Shown in pieces: positions 1 through 8,404 of a stretch of DNA of 21,406 bases. This DNA comes from Syncephalis plumigaleata (taxonomy: Eukaryota > Zoopagomycota > Zoopagomycetes > Zoopagales > Piptocephalidaceae). Position 1 is the first letter of the stretch; each line of letters starts with the position of its first letter. The DNA is taken from positions 1 through 21,406 of the forward strand of contig JAIXMF010000240.1 of NCBI GenBank assembly GCA_025201365.1, in the 5' to 3' direction. The notes below the pieces were generated by a model. That model did not search any database. It saw only the letters and a program-made list of their open reading frames with translations, and had not been told where the DNA came from. A program made the position numbers and the translations under genes.

Positions 1-1
1 C

Positions 2-254
2 TCCAGTATTATAGCGGCATTCCTAGCGATGTTTCTAAATCATGGCATGTTGAGCGAAATGATATACCTAGGAGAATGTAAGTAGAGTACATACAGGTAC
101 ATGCTGATAATGAAATAATAATCACTATTGTTATTATTATTATTTAGGGCTAGTCGTGTGTTGTCTATTAATTCATCAGCATGAACGGCTACAAGAGGAT
201 TTCACGCCACGTAAAGATCGTCGTTCAATCCGTCATTTCCGTGTATTGCCGTAA
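2..254 (+). CDS. Seven-helix membrane protein, 3' end only (partial, two exons)
   Basis: This is the last 60 residues of a gene entering from the left edge. Exon 2-77 is joined to exon 148-254 by a 70 nt intron (donor GTAAGT at 78, acceptor TTTAG ending at 147, phase 1); the stop is TAA at 252-254. The spliced peptide contains LSEMIYLGEWLVVCCLLIHQ, then a polar tail with KDRRSIRH. It aligns with the C-terminus of the next gene (LREMVFIVDWVLTSCLLVYQ, tail AKRRSIKP), so the two are paralogues. What is present is the end of helix 6, helix 7 and the cytoplasmic tail. By family resemblance it is a fungal GPCR-like membrane protein; the ligand is unknown. The intron falls inside the codon for the conserved Trp of helix 7, where the downstream paralogue has no intron. 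Confidence 0.72.
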
Positions 255-281
255 ACAAGCAGTAGTAGTAATTGAAGTGCA

Positions 282-287
282 AATAAA
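282..287 (+). terminator. AATAAA polyadenylation signal of the partial receptor gene
   Basis: AATAAA lies 28 nt after the TAA stop of the spliced partial gene, a usual distance for a poly(A) signal. Confidence 0.45.
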
Positions 288-1528
288 TACACGATTAAAT
301 ATAAACATTAAGGTAATCTTTTTGCTATTATTAACGAGCCAACTAAAAATACTGCTACTATTATTGCTAGCCATTTATTATACACAAGTACATCGGTGCT
401 ACCACATTCCAATGAGTTACGTGCTTCAGATATTCATTTATCCATGCTAGCTAACCACTTCAGTGCCCTAGTACATATCATGTGTTCCAGAAATTGCACT
501 ACTATGGGCTTGTAGCCATAGGGTTGCTCAAAGATGTGTATAACAAGAGAAGGAAAGAGAGAGAGAGAGCGGATAGATGAAGGATAACCATGAACTAGTA
601 CGCAGTATAGCCACTAAAGGCGACCACTTTTCACGGCAGTAGAATGCATTTGGGTCCTCATTCTTCTCATCCCTTTCATTCCTCGCCACTTGATCATCAT
701 GCCACTAACCGTACATCAGTTTATCCATTCTTAGCGTGGCAAAACCTTACACACTGTGCATGGCCTTAGTTGTAATGAGGCTATTCGTACTAGTAGCGGT
801 AGTAAAATGGTGATGCGGGGCGCATGATGTCTCGGGTCCACACCGCGAAGTAAATTAACATGAAACAGTAGCCCATCCGTTGTCATCTTGTTCATGTGCC
901 ACAACCGACGAAATTGAACGAGCCCCTCATCATCGAGCCATAAAATCAATGTAGAAGCACAAATACTATTTGTCATTTACTTTGAGAGACATTCGTGTTA
1001 TTCCTGTTTTTTCATAACCACATACTGGTATTGCATTATATAGGATAAATAAATAAATGGTGATGATGAAGGGGTTACATTGTCATAGCCATAGCCATAA
1101 CCATTATTGCTATGACTGTTACTATTATTATCATCTCGATCAATGCTAAGCAATAACGAAACATGCTCATTAGGTATACACATTTGCAGTAAATTCCATA
1201 GAGATTATGGCGTGCACCAGCTATATTGCACTTATCACCCGATTGTGGATAATAAAAAACGATTGTGTACATCTGGAAATGGGCCAACTGCAACTAAAAC
1301 GGTTCGACATCCATCAATTTACATTTGACACCTTGAAGGCTGGGGAGCAGGAATGAAGGGGGGGACGAGTCGGAGAGAGAGAAAGAACGAGAAAGCGAGA
1401 GAGGATGGTAGCACACGCGGCCTTTTCTGTTCTTGGGAAACAAATTGCGCATTGTTACACGATAGATTTCGTATACACGATATGCCGTCTCCTTAGCGGG
1501 TCTTTTTTCTTTCATCGTGTCTGTGCAA

Positions 1529-1537
1529 TATATAAAA
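1529..1537 (+). promoter_or_regulatory. TATA box of the receptor gene
   Basis: TATATAAAA lies about 161 nt (counted from TATAAA) upstream of the start codon at 1692. Three other genes in the window have a TATAAA word at a similar distance. Confidence 0.45.
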
Positions 1538-1634
1538 CTATGGCGACTAGCTGGCTTACCGACCATGACAAGTTTTAACGTTTACACGCTCACCTCCTCA
1601 ATCTTGCTCCGTCCATCTACTAAAGCAACAAAAG

Positions 1635-1659
1635 CACACACACACACGCACACACACAT
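1635..1659 (+). repeat. (CA)n microsatellite in the 5' leader
   Basis: Alternating CA with a single G interruption, in the probable 5' untranslated leader 33 nt before the start codon. Confidence 0.8.
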
Positions 1660-1691
1660 CATTTCTTTATTCTACGACAACACCGTTCATA

Positions 1692-2597
1692 ATGCTCAAG
1701 AACGATACATGGCCAAAAGTGGCCGGTTTTATTGTGGTGCATCCACTAGGTGAGATATCGCCGCTAGATTTTATGTCTCGCACCACCAACATGAAAGATG
1801 CTCGTATGGCCTTGCATAGTAACTTTATCCAGGGCACGATGAACGCCATTTTGTTCTGCATCTTCTTGAGGAACATGTACCGCTCGCTATGGATGCTCTA
1901 CCATCGTCCGCGCGGTATCGCCAATTGGTGTTGCTTCCTACAATCGGGAGCGGGTGTGGCACTCGGTGTGGTGACGCTCACCTCCATCACCACAAGTTTC
2001 TCCACTTGTCGTCATATCGGTTGGGTGGCCGCGTTCGGTCTGGTGGTATCGGCTGTCTGCGTGAATATTTGTCTGCTGCTCCGAGCGTACGCCGTGCAAA
2101 AGCGCAGTAAACTACTGCTGGCCCTTGGTATATTGCTTATCTTGCCGAATGGCGTCACCATTTGGGTTGCCTGGTTCGAAAGTCCAGTGTTCAACACGAT
2201 TGATCATGCATGTATCATGATCTTCCCCGAGTTCTTCCCAATATTCAAGGCTGCCCTCGACATCTTCACGAATATTCTCTTCTCCACCATTTTCCTACGT
2301 GTGGTCTTCAGACAGTACCGTACATTCGGTAGCAAGTGCTGGAAACGACTAAGTGCCGACGGTCTACTCCATCTTATCTGCGTGGCAATGTCGAATCTCC
2401 TTACCGGTGTCTTTACTACAATCTCCCTTTTCGGTCCATTGAGAGAAATGGTCTTTATCGTTGACTGGGTGCTCACCTCATGCCTACTGGTCTATCAGTA
2501 TGAACAGCTAATTAAGAATGGCGCGCCAAAGTCATCCCACTCAGCAAAACGCAGATCTATTAAGCCACAATACTCGAAAATGCGTACCATAGCATAA
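1692..2597 (+). CDS. Seven-transmembrane receptor-like protein
   Basis: Single-exon gene of 301 residues. Hydrophobic segments fall at about residues 43-66, 78-100, 108-134, 141-162, 180-207, 225-247 and 253-274: seven helices with an extracellular-type N-terminus of about 40 residues and a basic C-terminal tail of about 27. The loop after helix 3 is basic (VQKRSK), as on the cytoplasmic side. This layout fits the lineage-expanded GPCR-like seven-helix proteins of early-diverging fungi, but I see no class-defining motif (no DRY, no NPxxY), so ligand and coupling are unknown. The helix 7 segment and RRSI tail match the partial gene at the left edge, making a tandem pair. The first ATG after the CA-rich leader is taken as start, with a TATA box 161 nt upstream. 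It converges with the gene at 2867-4366. A plasma-membrane sensor role is inference. Confidence 0.82.
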   Translation: MLKNDTWPKVAGFIVVHPLGEISPLDFMSRTTNMKDARMALHSNFIQGTMNAILFCIFLRNMYRSLWMLYHRPRGIANWCCFLQSGAGVALGVVTLTSITTSFSTCRHIGWVAAFGLVVSAVCVNICLLLRAYAVQKRSKLLLALGILLILPNGVTIWVAWFESPVFNTIDHACIMIFPEFFPIFKAALDIFTNILFSTIFLRVVFRQYRTFGSKCWKRLSADGLLHLICVAMSNLLTGVFTTISLFGPLREMVFIVDWVLTSCLLVYQYEQLIKNGAPKSSHSAKRRSIKPQYSKMRTIA

Positions 2598-2732
2598 ATT
2601 TGATGATTCGGCCCTTACATTATTAATTATAAAAGCAAAGCATAGACGAAGCTAATGATGATAGTTTTTTTGCTTTTATATTTTGTTACGCGCTGTTAAA
2701 CAATTATATAAATTGATTGTCCCTGTTAATAA

Positions 2733-2757
2733 TACATACATACATACATACATACAT
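2733..2757 (+). repeat. (TACA)n tetranucleotide repeat
   Basis: About six copies of TACA in the 269 bp spacer between two convergent genes (2598-2866). The rest of that spacer is AT-rich with no other feature except the poly(A) word of the minus-strand gene. Confidence 0.85.
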
Positions 2758-2831
2758 GTATTTGTACTACTTTTTTAATGACTTGCTTCAAACTAGCAAT
2801 AGCAATAGTTGGTTAAATATCATAGTCAATG

Positions 2832-2837
2832 TTTATT
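2832..2837 (-). terminator. AATAAA polyadenylation signal, minus strand
   Basis: AATAAA on the minus strand about 30 nt beyond the stop codon of the secreted-protein gene. Confidence 0.45.
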
Positions 2838-2866
2838 CACTGTTTAGCATAATATATATGACAACT

Positions 2867-4366
2867 TTAGTCCTTTTGACCAGCAGCAATCTCTGGATAC
2901 ACCGGTACAATATCGTTAATGGCCAATTGAATATCCTTCTTCAGCTGGTCGACAGCTTGATCTTGCAACCTTGTCGACAATGTCTCGGTATTCCTGTCGA
3001 CGGCAGTCTTTATCGGTCCCTCGATCGACTCCCACATTGATTGAAATACACCGTTAATCTTGTCGCACTTTGAGTTAAGGCTGGCTAAGTGAGAGAGGTT
3101 GCCTTCAACGGTTACACTAGGGACTGTCGATACGTCATTCTTCAATGACAAGGACAACTCGCTAATGTCCATCTTATCGGAGATGGTGGCATCCTTTGAC
3201 TGGCCATTCTCCACGTTATTAGCGATTGCCTGGTTGTCATGCTTGACATTGTTGAGCATGTTGTCCGTAATAGTCTTGGTCTGGTTCGACGAATGCTTCA
3301 ACCAGGCAATGAGCGAATCGGTGGAGAAGATAACCCATTTACGCGCGGATTCGCCTACTTTCTTCGCAGTATTCACGGCAGAATCAATGGCATTCAGTCC
3401 CAATTGAGCAGGGCCCACTACAACCTTACAGGCACGTACCAAACCATGTAACGCCAAAATAAATGTTTTATAAATAGTGTGATGAATCAATCCGGTGGAT
3501 AGCTTGACGGATTGATCAACAGCAAGGCGAAGTGGCTTGGTTAGACTGCGCATGATTAGGCCAACGGCCACTGAATCGGAGATCTTACGAATCACGCCTA
3601 GCACGCCCGTGGTTGGTTTGGCCGGTGGCGCTGACGATAATGATGTAGTAGTTGAGGGCGTAGACACCGCAGCGGGAATGGGCTTGCAAGCCACTGCACC
3701 ATCCGGCAGTTTAGTATCATTGTTTGCACTGAGCATCACCACGCCATTCGTCGAGTTGTCGCTTAAGCAATTGGTCGAGCTGACTGCCGATGGGACCGGT
3801 TCCGTACCCTTCCAGTAGAGTTGCTTACGCAGTAAGAATCGAGTTTTCTCGGCAATGAAGTTGGCCACAAAGTCCTGATACTCCTTGCTGAACCAGTCGC
3901 GCACTCTAATGATAGCACTCGCTAGCGTGTCACGTATATCCTCCACTAGTTCCTTGAGTATCTCGGGTATTTTCGGTAGTATACTATTGTTGAAGGTCGA
4001 TTTAACAGTATCTACCAACAGGTCACGTAGCGTGTTAAGGTCAATTTCCAGCTCGTTATACACGATAAAACGAAAGGCGCCGGCAATCCTATCGGTGACC
4101 TTGTCGATAACATTGTTGTAGATCTTTTTCGGTGATGGTAACTCGAGTTTTCGACGTTCAATTCGTCGATGATGATCACGATCGTCACGATGAATCACGT
4201 TTAATGTGACATCCAACGGTACTGACGAGTATCTTGACTGAGCTGGCACCCATAGCTGACTAACATCATGAGCTGCGGTTGTCCTGGTAGGGACACTAGC
4301 AGCATGAATGTGATGAGTACTCACTGCCACTTGACAAAGTAGCACGACAATTGGTGCAATACGCAT
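2867..4366 (-). CDS. Secreted helical protein of unknown family
   Basis: Intronless gene of 499 residues that I do not recognise. Residues 1-22 form a clear signal peptide (MRIAPIVVLLCQVAVS core, cleavage probably after HHIHA). A dibasic stretch (RRIERRK, 67-73) could be a Kex2-type processing site. Two long helix-rich blocks (about 80-185 and 253-375) contain amphipathic stretches such as EILKELVEDIRDTLASAIIR and are separated by a Ser/Thr/Pro-rich linker (232-252). A third helical block (about 430-490) ends the protein. The mature chain has four Cys (200, 227, 313, 434) and five N-glycosylation sequons (N126, N204, N216, N361, N423). No transmembrane helix, GPI signal or catalytic motif is evident. 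It is probably a secreted or cell-wall protein; lipid binding through the amphipathic helices is only a guess. It is convergent with the receptor gene and divergent from the F-box gene. Confidence 0.8.
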   Translation of the reverse strand: MRIAPIVVLLCQVAVSTHHIHAASVPTRTTAAHDVSQLWVPAQSRYSSVPLDVTLNVIHRDDRDHHRRIERRKLELPSPKKIYNNVIDKVTDRIAGAFRFIVYNELEIDLNTLRDLLVDTVKSTFNNSILPKIPEILKELVEDIRDTLASAIIRVRDWFSKEYQDFVANFIAEKTRFLLRKQLYWKGTEPVPSAVSSTNCLSDNSTNGVVMLSANNDTKLPDGAVACKPIPAAVSTPSTTTSLSSAPPAKPTTGVLGVIRKISDSVAVGLIMRSLTKPLRLAVDQSVKLSTGLIHHTIYKTFILALHGLVRACKVVVGPAQLGLNAIDSAVNTAKKVGESARKWVIFSTDSLIAWLKHSSNQTKTITDNMLNNVKHDNQAIANNVENGQSKDATISDKMDISELSLSLKNDVSTVPSVTVEGNLSHLASLNSKCDKINGVFQSMWESIEGPIKTAVDRNTETLSTRLQDQAVDQLKKDIQLAINDIVPVYPEIAAGQKD

Positions 4367-4526
4367 GGTCGATAATTTGTAAAAGCCAATACAATTTCGT
4401 TATGGAATATGCCTACACTATGACTATTAATTAGAATAATTGTTATGTTGTGGCGGAATTAAAGGGAAGCATTTAGCGATACGAGATGAATAATTCTATC
4501 CTACTCTATTTACATATATGTGTGTA

Positions 4527-4534
4527 TATTTATA
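4527..4534 (-). promoter_or_regulatory. TATA box of the secreted-protein gene
   Basis: TATAAATA on the minus strand, 168 nt upstream of the start codon at 4366. A pyrimidine-rich tract (plus strand, about 4541-4570) lies just upstream of it. Confidence 0.42.
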
Positions 4535-5539
4535 GCGTATCCTTTTCTCTGCTTCTTCTTCTCTTCTTTGTCTAATCAATAGGCGACATTTCAATGCTAG
4601 TCAGTAGGCATCTAATAATTTCTCTACTCGATTGTAAGTTTACGCCTTGTCCTACCAGTCTAGAGACTAGAATCGCGTAGCACGAAATAGGTGACTACCA
4701 GAAACATCAGCACGTTCCCTAACACGTGTAGTATAAATTGATTTACAGAGGAAGTTTGCAGGTATTATCGTGGAACAAGATGGTACTTCCACTTCTTCTA
4801 TGCCCCGGATTATTGCATAACAACGTGTTCATGCCAGTTATTTATTTATTTATCATTTCACGCATTCTTTGCAATATACGGAAGTGATGTTACATATCAA
4901 ACTCAAAATAAATAGAGTATGTCGTCAACATTGAAAACAACTCACAATAAGGTCTATGGTAATAGAAATGATTGATTGATTGATTGAATGTCTTTACGAA
5001 TGAACAGGCATTGACATTAGGGAACGTACAAGTTATCCTTACTATGATCGATGCTCGCAACTAGTCCATCATAAACGATATGGCCAATGCTTCTAGTTAT
5101 CGTATCTTTCGTGTATTCGCAACAACTATGATGTTTCAATGTTCTAGCATCATTACTGAAACCAATAGGCCTTGAATAAGCATAGGCTCTATTCTAGACG
5201 TCGTGCTAGCCAACGGATTAACGTTGCCGACACAGCTAATGATGCTTTCTTTGTTCAACTTAGCTCCCTCTCTACTAATGAGTTAGTCAACAACTGGTAG
5301 TTCATTTTAGATGCTAACTCTAATGACAAAATGAGCTCATTTGAAACCTGTATTAACATCAGGCATATCAGTTATTTATACTCATTTGTACGCCCATCAT
5401 TCTCTACCTGTGTACCGTTTGGATGATATCACTCAAGTATAGGCCTGGCCTGTTGTTATGGTGTGCAGTATCTACGAGGATAAATAAATAATAGTAGTGA
5501 TAATATAACTTACGTATTTAGATGTGAGTAGCAATAACA
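4535..5539. other. Intergenic stretch with a possible decayed open frame
   Basis: There is no intact gene. A (ATTG)n run lies at 4970-4987. At 5169-5423 (+) one reading frame runs 85 codons with a single internal stop and has protein-like composition, but I cannot place it in a family. It may be an old gene fragment or chance. Confidence 0.5.
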
Positions 5540-5959
5540 TCACGGATAAGTTGTTTTCTGTTGTCCTTCATTTCTTAAACGTTTACAAGTAATGACGCTT
5601 TGATGAAATTGTATTGGAACACCGTTTCCATTGCGAAGACTGAGAATAATCTGAATGACATTCAGACATGCTGCCATATCCCGATTCCATACACGATACT
5701 CGAATCCTTTACCATTCATGTCATCTTTACAATGCTGATGTGTGCATCTAATAGAATAATGAATTAGTATATTGCTATAGATTGTACTCATATTAAGAAG
5801 GCATGACAAGTGACAATAGGATATCTCGTCAATTAGAAAGACTTGAACACCATGCTTCATTGTTATCCACACTTGCGTATGATTTATTTGTGTATTCTTG
5901 ATTAAAACGGTTGGAAACTCAAGCTGTTGATGATGTGAGTGAATTAAAGGAATGGCAAG
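5540..5959 (-). pseudogene. C-terminal remnant of a Fanzor/OrfB-like (TnpB-type) nuclease
   Basis: An open frame of 139 residues lies between stops on the minus strand. It shows, in order, GVQVFLIDE followed by a Cys pair (C-H-L-S-C, 5815-5801), a second Cys pair (C-T-H-Q-H-C, 5746-5729), then EYRVWNRDMAACLNVIQIIL (WNRD at 5689-5678) and a short basic tail. In TnpB and Fanzor proteins a V-x-V/I-D-E/P segment leads into a zinc ribbon of two Cys pairs, followed by the last RuvC catalytic Asp in an RDxNAAxN-like motif; this frame reproduces that order. A whole Fanzor has roughly 450-700 residues, so the guide-binding half and the earlier RuvC motifs are missing. I found nothing like them in the 245 bp up to the F-box gene. 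The Cys spacing is not the standard CxxC. Best read as a truncated relic of a DNA transposon-borne gene; a host-domesticated fragment is less likely. Confidence 0.45.
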
Positions 5960-5980
5960 TTATGGCAGCTGCATTGTCTC

Positions 5981-6000
5981 CTTAGACTCCCTTAGACTCC
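5981..6000 (+). repeat. 10 bp tandem duplication
   Basis: Two perfect adjacent copies of CTTAGACTCC, between the Fanzor-like remnant and the F-box promoter. Confidence 0.8.
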
Positions 6001-6065
6001 CTCATTATCCTTAACACTCCTGCGTCTTTAGACTGCAGATGTAGCGTGTATCGCTACTATCACAT

Positions 6066-6077
6066 TATATATATAAA
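6066..6077 (+). promoter_or_regulatory. TATA box of the F-box gene
   Basis: TATATATATAAA, with its TATAAA core 133 nt upstream of the start codon at 6205. Confidence 0.42.
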
Positions 6078-6204
6078 TGCTTTCTTGCCATACTAAATAA
6101 AGTAGGATTCAAGCTTTCCTATTATACTTTATTGCCACATTTTATCAAAAAGGAAACTCACCGTATTTCTCTACCCCATATCGCCTTTCTTATTCCATTC
6201 CACT

Positions 6205-7833
6205 ATGTCAACTACTACTACTACTACTGAAATATCGAGTAATCCCAACTCGTCTTGTAGATTACTAGTTTGTCTGAATACTCTTCCATTTTATGACCAG
6301 CGTGTCTTTCGTAGTCTACTTGGTCATATCGAATTATTGCGTTTATCAGCATGTTGTCGTTCGTTAAGAAGCAGTATTCGAGATGATACATTATTATGGC
6401 AAGCACTATACCATAGGGATTTCCTATCGGGAGCCTATTATGCTAAAGAAATGGATTTCGTATTATGGTGTGTACGCACGGATGTCAACAATCCATGTAC
6501 ATCGGATAAACGAGCCGATCTACTAGAGAAGGTGGACTGGTACAACACATATCGTCGACGAGTAAGCACCGAGAATAATTGGCGATATGGACGATGCAAG
6601 ACCACGCGTATCAATATGAGCTCTAACAATATTGGAATATATTATCGTAAAGAAAATATTGATAATGGTACAATTATGACGCAATATGATCTCTTAGAGG
6701 GGACATCATATCGTAGTTACTCTGTCGAATATCTACCGCACTCAAATCTTAGATCCGACAACAACATTGTGTACAATAGTACGTTCTCTACATCGCCAAA
6801 TGTTCTCTCGCTGGATACTGGTAATGAAATTAGGAACAAGTATGTCCTGGGTGATCATTACATAGCCGTATCTCCTTATGCAATCGGGAACAATACCAAC
6901 TATAATGTAAAAATACTTACTCGCAAACATGGTGGTATTTTCACTACATTTGACGTTCCAGCACCGTATAAAGTGGATAAAGTTGAGGGGAAATGGATAT
7001 TGCTAGTGAACAAAGCACAAGAGTCATCCAAGAGATGGCAAATTTGTAAGCATAGTAATTTTACAATGATGCCATATAACTAGTACTAATAATCAATGGA
7101 TTTAGACGAAATAATGGTATTCGATATAGATAATAGTGTCATGTGTCCAGGAAGCATAGATGATTCATGGGGCGTGGCATGTTTCTACAAAACAACCAAC
7201 AATACAGCAATAGTATACACGGCACGAATAGTTCACGATGATGATGTGGATCGTATTGAATGGGCATTATACCAGTTCTCGAGCAATAATCCTGTTGTGC
7301 AATTGCGAAATGGCTGGTTTCAACTACCTGAGAGGATGTCGTATGAGTGGCTAAGTGCATATAGCTCATACGACTCTTGTATGACTATCAAATTACATAA
7401 CTATCCTGATTGTGATTCATGCATAATACATAGCGTAGCATCTAGTGGTCAAAGTCATACTCCACGTAATTGCCACACTATGTCTGACCAACATATGCCT
7501 ACCCCATTGTTTAGGGCTGGATGCGCTCTTTTTAAACTTGATCCCGAGCCAACAAAAGTATGGACAGACTTATCCTATAATGACGACCAAGTCTTACAAA
7601 TACCGGGTACAGCTATCATCAGACATGTTATTGGAGATCTGCATGCTTTTTATGTAACAGAGCATAATCGTATAACACGTCAATTGCTTGTAGATATCAA
7701 TACAAAGGAAACAATGCATGAATTGGAATTACCTAACGGGCAATGGAGATTGCCTAATTATGCAATGGCTGGCATGATATGTAGTTCTCGTGACGACAAA
7801 GTGGAAATAATACAAGAATATGGTGAATTATAA
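6205..7833 (+). CDS. F-box protein (two exons)
   Basis: Exons 6205-7045 and 7106-7833 join in phase 1 to give 522 residues; the codon at the junction reads Tyr. Residues 27-73 match an F-box: LPFYDQRVFRSLLGHIELLR, then LSACCRSLRSSIRDD, then LLWQALYHRDF (the family pattern is LP..., L..L..C...W..L....F). After it comes WYNTYRRRVSTENNWRYGRC, a segment type often seen behind F-boxes in early fungal F-box families. The C-terminal 400 residues have scattered beta-type motifs, possibly a degenerate propeller, but no clear repeat. F-box proteins bind Skp1 and bring substrates to SCF ubiquitin ligases; the substrate here is unknown. The start is the first ATG after a TATA box, followed by a short Thr run. 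An AATAAA signal lies 9 nt after the stop. Without the intron the frame ends at 7083, so a naive annotation would give two separate proteins. Confidence 0.8.
7046..7105 (+). other. Intron within the F-box gene
   Basis: Donor GTAAGC at 7046, branch word TACTAAT at 7084-7090, acceptor TTTAG ending at 7105; 60 nt. Removal restores one frame from the upstream to the downstream open frame. Confidence 0.85.
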
Positions 7834-7841
7834 CCAGTATC

Positions 7842-7847
7842 AATAAA
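7842..7847 (+). terminator. AATAAA polyadenylation signal of the F-box gene
   Basis: AATAAA starting 9 nt after the TAA stop, very close to the coding end. Confidence 0.4.
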
Positions 7848-8404
7848 TCATACTATATTAGTTAATAAGAGCAATGTTTATACATCATTAAATCATAACA
7901 CATACTAATACTTTCTATGAACTGGATGATTAATCGAGTAAATCAACTATAGTAGCAATTGAGACATCAAGCTGTACAAACTGATGAATGCTTCTCAATG
8001 CATAGAAGATGTTGCTCGATAGCACATGTACTACATCATCATTTCATTCTGTTTGATTGACACTTGCTATCTGAATCATCTCGAATACCATTATAACAAT
8101 GCACTGAATAAAACAAGCATCCATATTGTCCTTTACTAAATGTTCCTGTCAATTCATCATAGCTTGTTAGAACTATTGCAATATATGATATCGCGATCAT
8201 TAACATCTCTCTCAACTGCTAGAGCAATGACAGCTACTCAACAATAATAGCAATGCGATAATGGTGTTAACAATTGTGCAAATTTAGTTATTAATAAAGA
8301 AAGACTAACTGCGTTAATTAATTGTAAAAACCCTGTATATTATAACACACATACACACATATTATAGATAGATAGATTATTGTTCGTATATCATTCTTGA
8401 TCAA
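7848..8404. other. Spacer between convergent F-box and CPSF6-like genes
   Basis: AT-rich, 557 bp, with short CA and GATA runs near 8345-8380. I see no gene or structured RNA in it. Confidence 0.6.

Larger units (their letters stand above)
288..1691. other. Spacer between the tandem receptor genes
   Basis: No gene is supported here. The stretch has purine tracts (GA-rich, about 546-569 and 1368-1408), AT-rich simple sequence and short open frames on both strands with no recognisable domain. The right end carries the TATA box and 5' leader of the next gene. Confidence 0.6.

Noticed and set aside
181-450. Plus-strand frame of 89 codons
   Set aside because: It begins inside the real last exon (148-254) in another frame and continues into AT-rich 3' sequence.
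731-976. Minus-strand frame of 81 codons
   Set aside because: Composition is somewhat protein-like, but there is no domain, no supporting splice sites and no homology I can recognise.
1300-1312. GGTTCGA word resembling a tRNA B box
   Set aside because: The remaining B-box bases do not fit, and no A box or cloverleaf is seen nearby.
4711-5026. Inverted 11-mer (ACGTTCCCTAA at about 4711 and its complement at about 5016)
   Set aside because: Considered as terminal repeats of a small DNA transposon, but too short, with no target duplication or other structure.
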